Assembly (NCBI RefSeq): GCF_035918015.1
Contig: NZ_CP109132.1
Span: 3,410,001-3,474,000, forward strand
Length of the DNA stretch: 64,000 nt
Reading direction: 5' to 3'
Source of the DNA: Streptomyces sp. NBC_01754
GTDB taxonomy: Bacteria > Actinomycetota > Actinomycetes > Streptomycetales > Streptomycetaceae
In this document: positions 1 through 8,878 of the stretch, piece by piece
Position numbering within the stretch: the first letter of the stretch is position 1
Layout of the letters: each line of letters opens with the position of its first letter
The notes under the pieces: generated by a model
Database searches by the model: none
Told to the model about the DNA's origin: nothing
Seen by the model: the letters and a program-made list of their open reading frames with translations, nothing else
Program-made: the position numbers and the translations under genes

Positions 1-168
1 GGTGCGGACCTGGTCCAGCTGGGCCGTCAGGGCCGCTGTCTGCTGACCGTCCCCGGCCGGGGCCGCCGTCTCCTCCTCGGAGGGGGTGGCGGCGGCCTTC
101 GGCTCGGCGTCGTCGGAGCCGGAGGGGACGTCGGGCTTCTCGTCGAAGTCCGGAGTCTCCTCGGTCAC
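1..168 (-). CDS. grpE: GrpE, nucleotide exchange factor of DnaK (5' end only)
   Basis: Only the first 56 or so codons are in the window; the gene continues past position 1. It starts at GTG 168..166 and reads [17 protein letters not shown], an acidic, low-complexity N-terminus normal for actinobacterial GrpE. The start overlaps the dnaK stop (GTGA), so the two genes are translationally coupled. In the family, GrpE dimers release ADP from DnaK in the cytosol. Identity rests mainly on position directly after dnaK and on the acidic leader, because the conserved domain lies outside the window. Expression should follow the HspR-controlled dnaK promoter. Confidence 0.85.
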   Translation of the reverse strand, partial: MTEETPDFDEKPDVPSGSDDAEPKAAATPSEEETAAPAGDGQQTAALTAQLDQVRT

Positions 169-2018
169 GCCGCACCACCCTTCGTGTCCTTCTCGTCGTC
201 AACGATCTCGGCGTCCACGACGTCGTCGTCGGCCTTGGCCTGGCTGTCACCCGCGGCGTCCGCACCGGGCGCGGCACCTTCGGCCTGAGAGTTGGCGTAC
301 ATCGCCTGGCCCAGCTTCTGGGAGACGGCCGCGACCTTCTCGGTGGCCGTACGGATCTCGGCGCTGTCCTCGCCCTTGAGCTTCTCCTTCAGCTCGGTGA
401 GCGCGGACTCCACCTCCGTCTTCACCTCGCCGGGGACCTTGTCCTCGTTGTCCTTGAGGAACTTCTCGGTCTGGTAGACGAGCTGCTCGCCCTGGTTGCG
501 CGACTCGGCGGCCTCGCGGCGGGCGTGGTCCTCCTCGGCGTACTTCTCGGCTTCCTCACGCATCCGGTTGACCTCGTCCTTCGGCAGCGAGGAGCCGCCG
601 GTGACGGTCATCTTCTGCTCCTTGCCGGTGCCGAGGTCCTTGGCGGCGACGTGCATGATGCCGTTGGCGTCGATGTCGAAGGCGACCTCGATCTGCGGCA
701 CACCGCGCGGGGCCGGCGGCAGACCGGTCAGCTCGAACATCCCGAGCTTCTTGTTGTACGCCGCGATCTCGCGCTCGCCCTGGTAGACCTGGATCTGCAC
801 GGACGGCTGGTTGTCCTCGGCCGTCGTGAAGATCTCGGAGCGCTTGGTCGGGATCGTGGTGTTGCGCTCGATGAGCTTCGTCATGATGCCGCCCTTGGTC
901 TCGATACCGAGGGACAGCGGGGTGACGTCGAGGAGCAGGACGTCCTTGACCTCGCCCTTGAGGACACCGGCCTGGAGCGAGGCGCCGATGGCGACGACCT
1001 CGTCCGGGTTCACACCCTTGTTGGCCTCCTGGCCGCCGGTCAGCTCCTTGACGAGCTCCGCGACGGCGGGCATACGGGTGGAGCCACCGACGAGAACGAC
1101 GTGGTCGATCTCGGTGAGCTGGATGCCCGCGTCCTTGACGACGTTGTTGAACGGGGTCTTGCACCGGTCCAGGAGGTCGGCGGTCAGCTGCTGGAACTGC
1201 GAGCGCGTGAGCTTCTCGTCCAGGTGCAGCGGGCCCTCGGCCGACGCCGTGATGTAGGGCAGGTTGATCGTGGTCTCCGTCGAGGACGACAGCTCGATCT
1301 TCGCCTTCTCCGCGGCCTCGCGGAGACGCTGGAGAGCCATCTTGTCCTTGGACAGGTCCACGCCGTGCCCGTTGGCGAACTGCTTCACCAGGTAGTCGAC
1401 GACGCGCTGGTCCCAGTCGTCACCACCGAGGTGGTTGTCACCGTTGGTGGCCTTCACCTCGACGACGCCGTCGCCGATCTCCAGCAGGGACACGTCGAAG
1501 GTGCCGCCACCGAGGTCGAAGACGAGGATCGTCTGGTCGTCCTTGTCGAGCCCGTACGCCAGCGCGGCGGCCGTCGGCTCGTTGACGATACGCAGGACGT
1601 TCAGGCCCGCGATCTCGCCGGCCTCTTTCGTCGCCTGACGCTCGGAGTCGTTGAAGTACGCCGGGACGGTGATCACCGCGTCGGTGACCTTCTCACCCAG
1701 GTACGACTCGGCGTCGCGCTTCAGCTTCTGCAGGATGAAGGCGCTCATCTGCTGCGGGTTGAAGTTCTTGCCGTCGAGCTCGATCTTCCAGTCCGTGCCC
1801 ATGTGGCGCTTGACCGAACGGATCGTCCTGTCGACGTTGGTGACCGCCTGGCGCTTGGCGACCTCGCCGACGAGCACCTCGCCGTTCTTCGCGAAGGCGA
1901 CGACGGACGGCGTGGTCCTGGCGCCTTCGGCGTTGGTGATGACGGTGGGCTCGCCGCCTTCGAGAACGCTGACGACGGAGTTAGTCGTGCCCAGGTCGAT
2001 GCCGACCGCACGTGCCAT
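165..2018 (-). CDS. dnaK: DnaK, Hsp70 chaperone
   Basis: Full-length Hsp70 of 617 residues. The nucleotide-binding domain opens with the phosphate loop [10 protein letters not shown] near residue 8, with [11 protein letters not shown] near residue 170 and [12 protein letters not shown] near residue 308. The hydrophobic linker [15 protein letters not shown] follows near residue 357, then the substrate-binding domain and an acidic C-terminal tail. ATP-dependent folding chaperone of the cytosol that works with GrpE and DnaJ. The ATG at 2018 is preceded by a strong GGAGGA ribosome binding site. It is the first gene of a heat-shock operon behind HAIR operators, with grpE overlapping its stop. Nothing unusual in the protein. 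Confidence 0.99.
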   Translation of the reverse strand: MARAVGIDLGTTNSVVSVLEGGEPTVITNAEGARTTPSVVAFAKNGEVLVGEVAKRQAVTNVDRTIRSVKRHMGTDWKIELDGKNFNPQQMSAFILQKLKRDAESYLGEKVTDAVITVPAYFNDSERQATKEAGEIAGLNVLRIVNEPTAAALAYGLDKDDQTILVFDLGGGTFDVSLLEIGDGVVEVKATNGDNHLGGDDWDQRVVDYLVKQFANGHGVDLSKDKMALQRLREAAEKAKIELSSSTETTINLPYITASAEGPLHLDEKLTRSQFQQLTADLLDRCKTPFNNVVKDAGIQLTEIDHVVLVGGSTRMPAVAELVKELTGGQEANKGVNPDEVVAIGASLQAGVLKGEVKDVLLLDVTPLSLGIETKGGIMTKLIERNTTIPTKRSEIFTTAEDNQPSVQIQVYQGEREIAAYNKKLGMFELTGLPPAPRGVPQIEVAFDIDANGIMHVAAKDLGTGKEQKMTVTGGSSLPKDEVNRMREEAEKYAEEDHARREAAESRNQGEQLVYQTEKFLKDNEDKVPGEVKTEVESALTELKEKLKGEDSAEIRTATEKVAAVSQKLGQAMYANSQAEGAAPGADAAGDSQAKADDDVVDAEIVDDEKDTKGGAA

Positions 2019-2039
2019 TTCGATTCCTCCAACTGACTA

Positions 2040-2060
2040 CTTGAGTGGATCTGACTCAAG
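2040..2060. promoter_or_regulatory. HAIR operator 1 for HspR
   Basis: A perfect CTTGAGT-N7-ACTCAAG inverted repeat, the HAIR element bound by the MerR-type repressor HspR in Streptomyces. It lies 21 bp upstream of the dnaK start and overlaps the predicted transcription start. HspR with DnaK as co-repressor would silence the operon until heat shock titrates DnaK. Confidence 0.93.
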
Positions 2061-2087
2061 GATGCATCACACCCGGCCCGGAGTCAA
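2059..2087 (-). promoter_or_regulatory. predicted dnaK promoter
   Basis: On the minus strand TTGACT (2087..2082) and CATCCT (2064..2059) are 17 bp apart, a reasonable vegetative-type -35/-10 pair. The predicted start near 2053 would put the centre of the first HAIR site at about +4, so a repressor there would block initiation directly. This is read from sequence only. Confidence 0.6.
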
Positions 2088-2091
2088 AGGA

Positions 2092-2112
2092 CCTGAGCCG
2101 ATTGGGCTCAAC
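2092..2112. promoter_or_regulatory. HAIR operator 2, imperfect
   Basis: CCTGAGC-N7-GCTCAAC keeps the TGAG-N9-CTCA core and spacing of the HAIR element with two mismatches in each arm. Its centre is 52 bp from operator 1, upstream of the predicted -35. A multi-site HspR operator is known for dnaK in this genus, so a second weaker site is expected. Confidence 0.75.
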
Positions 2113-2353
2113 TTAGATGCTCGCACCCACATCCATCAGGCCGTTCGGCGCGAAGAACCGTGCGCACCGATCCGCACCCGGGGCTCACGAACCGGTACCG
2201 AGAAGGCCCACCCCCTCCCCGAGACCCCCTCCGCGACACCGGAGGCGCCTGGCGCCACACACCCCCCACCCACCATCGCACCGTGGGATTGTTCTGTCAC
2301 AAAATGCGGCGAGCCGGTCATAAGCGGCACGCCCACGAACCCGGGCAGGTGCG

Positions 2354-3139
2354 ATGCGGAGCGCGAAGCGGACCGCGGTGACCACGTCACAGCGGAGTAC
2401 GGCACGACGGCGGAGTACGGCACGACGGACCCCGGTGAGCGCGGCGGGCGCGGCACGGGGTGTGAGGCACCCGGCCCCGCGCCGGTCCGCGGTGCGGGCC
2501 GCGGTACGCCAGACCCTGGCCCGCGCCGCCGGCTCACCGGCCACCCGGGCGTCGGCCGTGTCCGTCAAACGCACCCTGGACCTGGCACTCGGCTCGGCCC
2601 TGCTGCTCCTGGCCGCCCCCGCGCTCGCGGCCGCCGCCCTGGGGCTGGCCGTCCGCCGGGCCGGCGGCCGGCAAGGGGTACTGCGCCGCGAGCCGCGCAT
2701 CGGCCTGGGCGGCCGGCACTTCGAGCTGCGCTCGCTGGACACCCGGCGGTTCCGGCTCGACCTGCTGTCCCGGCTGCCGCACGTCGTACGGGGAGAGCTC
2801 TCCCTGGTCGGCCCGCCACCCCCGCACCCCGACGACCCCGCACTCCACGACCCCCGGACCAGCCCCTGGTGGCGGGAGCTGCGCCCCGGACTGACCGGTC
2901 TGACCCAGGTGCGCGCCCGCTCCGGCATGCCCTGGGACGAACCCGCGCTCCTGGACGCGCACTACGCGGAGCATCATGGGACAGGTCTCGACCTCGCGAT
3001 CCTCGCGCGGACCGCGCACCTCCAGGTGCGCACGTCACTGCGCGGGCTCCGCCGGGGCAAGGCGTGCCTGAGCGACACAGATCACCGCCTGCCCGGCTAC
3101 AGCGGGGCAGAAGAAGTGGATAGTGTCAGCACAGACTGA
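2354..3139 (+). CDS. bacterial sugar transferase family protein (UndP glycosyl-1-phosphate transferase type)
   Basis: 261 residues. The first 65 or so are Arg/Ala/Thr-rich and uninformative. From about residue 68 the protein follows the bacterial sugar transferase fold: KRTLDLALGSALLLLAAP (membrane-associated helix), then VRGELSLVGPPPP, matching the SLVGPRP motif, then RPGLTGLTQVRARSG, matching RPGxTGxxQV. Family members transfer a sugar phosphate to undecaprenyl phosphate at the membrane. This copy is short, and the usual P-R-P has become P-P-P-P, so activity is uncertain. The start may lie further in, for example GTG near 2558. No glycan genes are adjacent. It faces away from dnaK. Confidence 0.7.
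   Translation: MRSAKRTAVTTSQRSTARRRSTARRTPVSAAGAARGVRHPAPRRSAVRAAVRQTLARAAGSPATRASAVSVKRTLDLALGSALLLLAAPALAAAALGLAVRRAGGRQGVLRREPRIGLGGRHFELRSLDTRRFRLDLLSRLPHVVRGELSLVGPPPPHPDDPALHDPRTSPWWRELRPGLTGLTQVRARSGMPWDEPALLDAHYAEHHGTGLDLAILARTAHLQVRTSLRGLRRGKACLSDTDHRLPGYSGAEEVDSVSTD
2393..2428. repeat. 18-bp perfect tandem duplication in the 5' part of the sugar transferase gene
   Basis: CGGAGTACGGCACGACGG occurs twice head to tail (2393-2410, 2411-2428). The unit is a multiple of three, so the reading frame is kept and six residues are duplicated in the poorly conserved N-terminus. It suggests slippage, or that this stretch is not translated. Confidence 0.9.
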
Positions 3140-3144
3140 TTAAG

Positions 3145-3158
3145 TTACTGCTTAGTAA
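3145..3158. promoter_or_regulatory. palindromic operator TTACT-N4-AGTAA
   Basis: A perfect TTACT-GCTT-AGTAA palindrome 47 bp upstream of the Fe-S oxidoreductase start. It resembles operators of TetR-family lipid-catabolism repressors in actinobacteria. That link is an inference from shape; the repressor is not in this window. Confidence 0.6.
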
Positions 3159-3205
3159 TCCCTTGTACGTGCTGGATCCACCCTCGCAGGCCCGAGGAGC
3201 CCCCA

Positions 3206-5488
3206 ATGCAACTCGCCGCGATCATCGTGTCGCTGGTGCTGACTGTCGTCGGCGTTGCGCTCATCGCCCGAGCCGTCGCGCAGATCTACCGGTTCGTCCG
3301 TATCGGACAGCCGGTACCGGCGGGCAGTCGCACCGACAACCCGAAGCAGCGCACGATCACCCTGGTCAAGGAGTTCCTCGGCCACACCCGGATGAACCGG
3401 TGGGGCATCGTCGGCTTCGCACACTGGTTCGTCGCCATCGGCTTCCTGACCCTGCCGCCGACCCTGCTCCAGGCCTACGGACAGCTCTTCCAGGCCGACT
3501 GGGTGCTGCCGGTCATCGGCGGCTGGCTGCCGTTCGATCTGTACATCGAGTTCATCGGCGTCATGACCGTGCTCGGCATCGTCACGCTCATGGTCATCCG
3601 GCTGCTGAACCTGCCCTCCCGGGCCGGCCGTAAGTCCCGCTTCACCGGCTCCAAGGCCTGGCAGGCGTACTTCGTCGAGTACATCATCCTGATCATCGGC
3701 CTGGCGATCCTGACCCTGCGCGGTCTGGAAGGCGCGATCCACCACGTCGACGGCTACGAGGCCGCGTACTTCGTCTCGTATCCGCTGGTGCTGGCCTTCA
3801 AGGGCCTCACGCTCGGCACACTCCAGAACCTCATCTACTTCGTCGCGATGATCAAGATCGGCACCTCGCTGATCTGGATGATCACGGTCTCGCTCAACAC
3901 CAACATGGGTGTCGCCTGGCACCGCTTCCTGGGCTTCCCGAACATCTGGTTCAAGCGGAACGCCGACAGCGAGGTCGCGCTCGGCGCGCTGCTGCCCATG
4001 ACCACGGGCGGCAAGGAGATCGACTGGGAGGACCCGGCCGAGGACGCCGTCTTCGGTGTCTCCCAGGTCGAGCAGTTCTCCTGGAAGGGCATCCTCGACT
4101 TCTCCACGTGCACCGAGTGCGGCCGCTGCCAGTCCCAGTGCCCCGCCTGGAACACCGGGAAGCCGCTCTCCCCCAAGCTCCTGATCATGTCCCTGCGCGA
4201 CCACGCACACGCCAAGGCCCCGTATCTGCTGGCCGGCGGCGGCAAGGACATGGAGGGCACCGAACAGGCGACCGAGGAACAGCTCAAGGACGTTCCGGCC
4301 GCCGCCCTCGCGGAGGCCGAGCGCCCCCTCATCGGCACCGCCGAGGAGAACGGCGTCATCGACCCGGACGTGCTCTGGTCCTGCACCACCTGCGGTGCGT
4401 GCGTGGAACAGTGCCCGGTCGACATCGAGCACGTCGACCACATCGTCGACATGCGCCGCTACCAGGTGATGATCGAGTCCTCGTTCCCGTCCGAGGCGGG
4501 CACGATGCTCAAGAACCTGGAGAAGAAGGGCAACCCCTGGGGGCTGGCCAAGAAGCAGCGCGTCCAGTGGACCAAGGAGGTCGACTTCGAGGTCCCGATC
4601 GTCGGCAAGGACGTCGAGGACCTCAGCGAGGTCGACTACCTGTACTGGGTCGGCTGCGCCGGCGCCCTGGAGGACCGCGCCAAGAAGACGACGAAGGCCT
4701 TCGCGGAGCTCCTCCACATCGCGGGCGTCTCGTTCGCGATCATGGGCGGCGACGAGAAGTGCACCGGTGACTCGGCCCGCCGCCTCGGCAACGAGCCGCT
4801 GTTCCAGCAGCTCGGCCAGGAGAACGTCGCGATGCTGAACATGGCGTTCGGTGAGTCGGCCCCCGGCGAGGAGGAGGACGAGCCGGAGACCAGGAAGCCG
4901 AAGTCCTCGAAGAAGATCGTCGCGACCTGCCCGCACTGCTTCAACACGATCGCGAACGAGTACCCGCAGCTCGGCGGCGAGTACGAGGTCATCCACCACA
5001 CACAGCTGCTCCAGCACCTGGTGGACGAGGGCAAGCTCGTCCCGGTGACGCCGGTCGAGGGCCTGATCACGTACCACGACCCGTGCTACCTGGGCCGTCA
5101 CAACAAGATCTACACGCCCCCGCGCGAGATCATCGCGAAGGTCCCGGGCCTGCGGAACGAGGAGATGCACCGCCACAAGGAGCGCGGCTTCTGCTGCGGC
5201 GCCGGTGGTGCCCGGATGTGGATGGAGGAGCGGATCGGCAAGCGCGTGAACGACGAGCGCGTCGACGAAGCCCTCTCGCTCGATCCCGACATCGTCTCCA
5301 CCGCGTGCCCGTTCTGCCTCGTCATGCTGACCGACTCGGTCAACGGCAAGAAGAACGACGGCAAGGCGAAGGAGTCGATCCAGGTGGTCGACGTCTCGCA
5401 GCTGCTCCTGGAATCGGTGAAGACGCCCGCCGACCCGGCGGGCGAGGCGGAGACGGCCGGCCTGCCGGCGCCCGAACCCGTGAAGTAG
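3206..5488 (+). CDS. membrane Fe-S oxidoreductase with cytochrome b-like, 2x[4Fe-4S] and CCG domains; EtfD-like
   Basis: 760 residues. The N-terminus has about five membrane helices (residues 2-26, 71-97, 108-136, 155-176, 196-231), like the NarI/HdrE quinone-reacting subunits. Two ferredoxin motifs follow: CTECGRCQSQCP near 302 and CTTCGACVEQCP near 393. Two cysteine-rich CCG-type domains come next, with CPHCF near 575, DPCYLG near 626, GFCCGAGG near 662 and CPFC near 702. This is the architecture of mycobacterial EtfD, which passes electrons from electron-transfer flavoprotein, and so from acyl-CoA dehydrogenases, to menaquinone. A lactate/glycolate oxidase or heterodisulfide reductase-like role is the alternative. 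The ATG has GAGGAG upstream. The palindrome at 3145 and the terminator at 5509 make it a single-gene unit. Confidence 0.85.
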   Translation: MQLAAIIVSLVLTVVGVALIARAVAQIYRFVRIGQPVPAGSRTDNPKQRTITLVKEFLGHTRMNRWGIVGFAHWFVAIGFLTLPPTLLQAYGQLFQADWVLPVIGGWLPFDLYIEFIGVMTVLGIVTLMVIRLLNLPSRAGRKSRFTGSKAWQAYFVEYIILIIGLAILTLRGLEGAIHHVDGYEAAYFVSYPLVLAFKGLTLGTLQNLIYFVAMIKIGTSLIWMITVSLNTNMGVAWHRFLGFPNIWFKRNADSEVALGALLPMTTGGKEIDWEDPAEDAVFGVSQVEQFSWKGILDFSTCTECGRCQSQCPAWNTGKPLSPKLLIMSLRDHAHAKAPYLLAGGGKDMEGTEQATEEQLKDVPAAALAEAERPLIGTAEENGVIDPDVLWSCTTCGACVEQCPVDIEHVDHIVDMRRYQVMIESSFPSEAGTMLKNLEKKGNPWGLAKKQRVQWTKEVDFEVPIVGKDVEDLSEVDYLYWVGCAGALEDRAKKTTKAFAELLHIAGVSFAIMGGDEKCTGDSARRLGNEPLFQQLGQENVAMLNMAFGESAPGEEEDEPETRKPKSSKKIVATCPHCFNTIANEYPQLGGEYEVIHHTQLLQHLVDEGKLVPVTPVEGLITYHDPCYLGRHNKIYTPPREIIAKVPGLRNEEMHRHKERGFCCGAGGARMWMEERIGKRVNDERVDEALSLDPDIVSTACPFCLVMLTDSVNGKKNDGKAKESIQVVDVSQLLLESVKTPADPAGEAETAGLPAPEPVK

Positions 5489-5508
5489 GGCACACCGTCA
5501 CCTCGACC

Positions 5509-5551
5509 GGAAGCGGCCGGACCTGCCTCGGGGGCAGAACCGGCCGCTTCC
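5509..5551 (+). terminator. hairpin terminator after the Fe-S oxidoreductase
   Basis: GGAAGCGGCCGG (5509-5520) pairs perfectly with CCGGCCGCTTCC (5540-5551) around a 19-nt loop, 20 bp after the stop codon. There is no long U tract, as usual in high-GC actinobacteria. Confidence 0.8.
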
Positions 5552-5694
5552 GCGTGCTCCGGGCCCCGCCGGGTGGCCGGGGGTGGGGAGAGCCCCTCGG
5601 GGTCCCCCTAAGGGATGTCACAGGTAGGCCGCAATGGCACCCCCGTTCCCCCGGCCCCCGTACCCCGCCGACGCGGACCAGGTACGTTCGACGG

Positions 5695-6618
5695 GTGGCT
5701 GGATTCAGGATCGGACGCGGCCGGGACAACCGCACACCGCAACAACACCCGCAGCAGCAACAGCCGTACGGGCAGGCACCGTCAGCGCCGCCGTACGGCG
5801 GGCAGGCGTGGCCCCCGGCGGGCGGCGGCGGCGCGCCGTACGGCGGCCCCCAGGGCGCCCCGTACGGCGCCGGGCAGGCGGGCGGAGGGCACGGAGGTGC
5901 CGGGCAAGGGGGCGGACCCGGGGAGCCCGAGTACTTCGGCGACCCGTACCACCAGCCCCCGCAGCACGACCCGTACGCCAACGCCCCAGGGCACACCCAG
6001 GCGTTCCGTATCGACGAGGACCCGTACGGCGAGGGCAGCACCTACCACGCCGGCAGCGCCCCCGCCCAGCCCGTCGGCCCGCGACTGCGCTGGAAGCAGC
6101 TGCTGAGCGGAATCGTGCTGCGCCCGGGACCGACGTTCTGGCAGATGCGCGACTACCCGGTGTGGGGGCCCGCGCTCGTCGTGACGTTCGTCTACGGGCT
6201 GCTCGCGCTGTTCGGCTTCGACCAGGCCCGGGACGAGGCGATCCACGCGGAGGTCTCCACCGCGGCGCCGTACGTGATCTTCACGGGCGTCGGGTTCGTC
6301 ATCGGCGGCCTGGTCCTCGGCGCGGTCACCCACACCCTGGCCCGCCAGCTCGGCGGTACCGGCTCCTGGCAGCCGACCGTGGGGCTGTCCATGCTGATCA
6401 TGTCGATCACGGACGCGCCCCGGCTGGTCTTCGCACTGTTCCTGGGCGGCGAGAACTCCCTGGTGCAGATCCTCGGCTGGGTCACCTGGCTCGCCGCCGG
6501 CGCGCTGTTCACGTCGATGGTGAGCAAATCGCACGACCTGCCGTGGCTGAAGGCGCTGGGCGCCTCGGCGATCCAGCTGATCGCGCTGCTGTCGATCATC
6601 AAACTCGGCACGATCTGA
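5695..6618 (+). CDS. Yip1 domain integral membrane protein
   Basis: 307 residues. The first 140 or so are Pro/Gly/Gln/Tyr-rich, with repeated PYGG/PYGxG segments (PPYGGQAWPPAGG, GAPYGGPQGAPYGAG), probably a flexible cytosolic tail. The second half has five hydrophobic helices in the Yip1 pattern, beginning WKQLLSGIVLRPGPTFWQMRDYP. Its role in bacteria is unknown. The GTG start is chosen because the folded reading begins VAGFRIGRG and a -10-like TACGTT ends six bases before it, suggesting a leaderless mRNA. It stands alone between two terminators. Confidence 0.8.
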   Translation: MAGFRIGRGRDNRTPQQHPQQQQPYGQAPSAPPYGGQAWPPAGGGGAPYGGPQGAPYGAGQAGGGHGGAGQGGGPGEPEYFGDPYHQPPQHDPYANAPGHTQAFRIDEDPYGEGSTYHAGSAPAQPVGPRLRWKQLLSGIVLRPGPTFWQMRDYPVWGPALVVTFVYGLLALFGFDQARDEAIHAEVSTAAPYVIFTGVGFVIGGLVLGAVTHTLARQLGGTGSWQPTVGLSMLIMSITDAPRLVFALFLGGENSLVQILGWVTWLAAGALFTSMVSKSHDLPWLKALGASAIQLIALLSIIKLGTI

Positions 6619-6640
6619 CCGCGCCCCCCGCCCGCGCGCC

Positions 6641-6682
6641 GAAAGGGCCCGGTGCCGCCTCTCGCGGCTCCAGGGCCCTTTC
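6641..6682. terminator. bidirectional terminator between the Yip1 and phosphoribosyltransferase genes
   Basis: GAAAGGGCCC (6641-6650) pairs with GGGCCCTTTC (6673-6682). T-rich and A-rich ends on both sides suit termination of the convergent transcripts from either strand. Confidence 0.85.
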
Positions 6683-6718
6683 TTCGTCGGGAACACACCC
6701 GTCCCGCGGCGCCGGGAC

Positions 6719-7219
6719 CTACGAGTCGAGCACCTGTCCCTCACGGCGCACGACGGGCTTCTCCACACTCCACGGGAAGTTGATCCACCGCTCGGTGGAC
6801 TTCCACACGTACTCGCATTTCACGAGCGACTGCGGCTTCTCGTAGATGACCGCGCTGCGCACCTCGGCCACATGGTCGACGCAGAAATCCCGGACCAGCT
6901 TCAGCGTCTTCCCGGTATCGGCGACGTCGTCGGCGATCAGGACCCTCTTCCGCGTGAAATCGATGGCGTTGGGAACCGGTGCCAGCATGACCGGCATTTC
7001 CAGGGTGGTCCCCACACCCGTGTAGAACTCCACATTCACCAGGTGGATGTTCTTGCAGTCCAGCGCGTACGCCAGACCGCCGGCGACGAACACCCCGCCG
7101 CGCGCGATGCTCAGCACGACGTCCGGCACGTACCCGTCATCGGCGACCGCCTGCGCCAGCTCCCGTACGGCACGACCGAAAACCTCGTACGTCAGATTCT
7201 CCCGCGCCTCACCAGCCAT
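6719..7219 (-). CDS. purine-type phosphoribosyltransferase
   Basis: 166 residues. The PRPP-binding loop VLIADDVADTGKTL lies near residue 92, and IARGGVFVAGGLAYAL carries the pyrophosphate loop near 38. The fold matches the xanthine/hypoxanthine-guanine phosphoribosyltransferase group, which makes nucleoside monophosphates from base and PRPP in the cytosol. Substrate cannot be decided from sequence alone. It starts 6 bp after the dcd stop on the same strand, so the two nucleotide-salvage genes form an operon. Confidence 0.85.
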   Translation of the reverse strand: MAGEARENLTYEVFGRAVRELAQAVADDGYVPDVVLSIARGGVFVAGGLAYALDCKNIHLVNVEFYTGVGTTLEMPVMLAPVPNAIDFTRKRVLIADDVADTGKTLKLVRDFCVDHVAEVRSAVIYEKPQSLVKCEYVWKSTERWINFPWSVEKPVVRREGQVLDS

Positions 7220-7225
7220 GCCGCA

Positions 7226-7801
7226 TCACACCTGTGTCCGATGGAAGTTCATGTACGAACGCGAGGCGGTCGGCCCCCGCTGGCCCTGGTAGCGAGACCC
7301 GTACCGATCGGAGCCGTACGGGAACTCCGAGGGCGAGGTCAGCCGGAACATGCACAGCTGCCCGATCTTCATACCCGGCCACAGCTTTATGGGCAGCGTC
7401 GCGAGATTCGACAGCTCCAGCGTCACGTGACCCGAGAAACCGGGGTCGATGAACCCCGCCGTCGAATGGGTCACCAGCCCGAGGCGGCCGAGCGAACTCT
7501 TCCCCTCGAGCCGCGACGCGAGATCGTCGGGCAGCGAGATGACCTCGTACGTCGAGGCCAGGACGAATTCCCCGGGGTGCAGGATGAACGCCTCGTCGCC
7601 GTCCGGCTCGACGAGGCGGGTCAGATCGGTCTGCTCGACCGCGGGATCGATATGCGGATAGCGGTGGTTCTCGAACACCCGGAAGTAGCGGTCGAGCCGC
7701 ACATCGATGCTCGAGGGCTGCACCATCGAAACGTCGAACGGGTCAATGCGAACCCGCCCGGCATCGATTTCGGCCCGGAGGTCCTTATCTGAGAGAAGCA
7801 C
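7226..7801 (-). CDS. dcd: dCTP deaminase
   Basis: 191 residues, the usual length. Conserved segments are [23 protein letters not shown] (phosphate-binding Ser/Arg), [21 protein letters not shown] with the catalytic glutamate, and the C-terminal GQRGPTASR. It converts dCTP to dUTP for thymidylate synthesis. GTG 7801 is chosen over the upstream ATG because homologues begin MLLSDKDLR and TATCCT ends six bases before it, suggesting a leaderless start. First gene of an operon with the phosphoribosyltransferase. Confidence 0.96.
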   Translation of the reverse strand: MLLSDKDLRAEIDAGRVRIDPFDVSMVQPSSIDVRLDRYFRVFENHRYPHIDPAVEQTDLTRLVEPDGDEAFILHPGEFVLASTYEVISLPDDLASRLEGKSSLGRLGLVTHSTAGFIDPGFSGHVTLELSNLATLPIKLWPGMKIGQLCMFRLTSPSEFPYGSDRYGSRYQGQRGPTASRSYMNFHRTQV

Positions 7802-7880
7802 GCACCGAGGATACGCAGAACGCGCGGGCTCGCCCCAACCGGACCACCCGCGCGCCTGCCCCGCCACCTGCTCCCGACCG

Positions 7881-8054
7881 CTACCGCCGCTCGGACACCA
7901 CCGGCACGGCCTGCCTCAACCGGGCACAGCGCGGACACCGGAGCAACCGCCCGGGCCCGATCCGGTCGGACCCGAGATGCTGCAACGGGAACGACGAGGT
8001 AGCGAAAACGTGCCCTTCGGCACAGCGGACGACGGTGCGCTCCATCGACTCCAT
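7881..8054 (-). CDS. small conserved zinc-ribbon-like protein
   Basis: 57 residues from ATG 8054, which has GGAAGGG seven bases upstream. It reads [20 protein letters not shown] and then [17 protein letters not shown]. The RCAEGH and RCPRCARL cysteines plus a histidine could bind one zinc ion. No function is known to me. It lies between dcd and the tRNA on the minus strand. A second ATG at 8045 is an alternative start. Confidence 0.6.
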   Translation of the reverse strand: MESMERTVVRCAEGHVFATSSFPLQHLGSDRIGPGRLLRCPRCARLRQAVPVVSERR

Positions 8055-8276
8055 CAAGTCCCTTCCCCAACCAGCCATGGACGAGACCGCCACATTAGGG
8101 GATGAACGGGACGCCACTCCACGCGGCACTCCACCCACCTACGCTACGCCCCCAACTCCCTTGGCCAACAACCGCGTCCACCCCGGAAACAACACGAAGA
8201 CCCCACGGCGAACACGCCGGGGGCCTGCGATGGGGTAGAGTATGCGGCGATGCACTGCCGTTCGGCGATGTGCTTC

Positions 8277-8350
8277 GCGGGTGTAGTTTAATGGTAGAAC
8301 ATGAGCTTCCCAAGCTCAGAGCGCGAGTTCGATTCTCGTCACCCGCTCCA
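8277..8350 (+). tRNA. tRNA-Gly(CCC), host attachment gene
   Basis: Cloverleaf with acceptor stem GCGGGTG/CACCCGC, anticodon stem TGAGC/GCTCA and loop TTCCCAA (anticodon CCC at 8309-8311), T arm GCGAG-TTCGATT-CTCGT, discriminator T and encoded CCA at 8348-8350. Its 3' half (8307-8353) is repeated at four places up to 40 kb away, so it is the attB of a family of integrative elements. It is the only copy with the 5' half, so the gene is intact. Confidence 0.97.
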
Positions 8351-8353
8351 TGA
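8307..8353 (+). repeat. att core copy 0 (attL) inside tRNA-Gly
   Basis: 47 bp running from the anticodon loop through the CCA and three bases beyond. They are identical to 27769-27815. Shorter matches occur at 29268-29311 (44 bp), 34041-34083 (one mismatch) and 40183-40219 (degenerate). Confidence 0.93.
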
Positions 8354-8718
8354 AGAAGGCCCAGGTCATTGACCGGGGCCTTTCTTGTTGTCTAGACCTC
8401 TTGTCGAGTGTCGTGCCCTCCGCGTGCCCCAACTCCGGACGAGACCGGTACTTCAGCAGCGCCCTCGATGCGTGAGAGTCGCACCAGGAGAGTCGCCGAC
8501 ACCCGCTGCGCGGTGACTTGAGTCACGCCGCCCGCCCGTATGTGCTGACTGAACGTGCCAGCACATCCACGGGCCGCCTTTCAAGACGATGAGCATTCGT
8601 AGCGTGTCGGCCGACGCTGAGGTGCTTCTGAGCCAGACGCGGTCATTCACCAGCGAAGCTGATGCCACCTGGCACAGGGTGGGGCCCTCACAAAAAGCGT
8701 CCGCGGGGGAGGTGGCAG
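8351..8718. other. attL-proximal non-coding stretch
   Basis: No gene is supported. Besides the tRNA terminator there is an 8-bp inverted repeat ATGTGCTG (8540-8547)/CAGCACAT (8559-8566) with an 11-nt loop. It could be an integrase arm region or the leader of the gene beginning at 8719. Confidence 0.5.
8356..8390 (+). terminator. tRNA-Gly terminator
   Basis: AAGGCCC pairs with GGGGCCTT around GGTCATTGACC, followed by TTTCTTGTT. Related hairpins follow every att copy in the island. Confidence 0.85.
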
Positions 8719-8878
8719 ATGCCGCTGCTGTCATGGAGGACGGTGGCACCCACCGGAAGCCCGCACTGCACAGGTCCGCAGGAGCCGGCCGCTGTCCCTG
8801 GGGTCCCAGTGGACAGCGGGACCGGGAAGCCAATTGCCTACGTACCGGGGCAGCGCCCCGCCCGGACCCAGGGCTTGA

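Noticed and set aside
525..2036. Open frame of 503 codons antisense to dnaK
   Set aside because: Typical high-GC shadow. No motif and no ribosome site; dnaK itself is certain.
3152..5176. Long open frame (674 codons) on the minus strand
   Set aside because: Shadow of the Fe-S oxidoreductase gene: composition is Val/Leu/Asp/Arg-biased, there are no motifs, and the opposite strand has a clear conserved protein.
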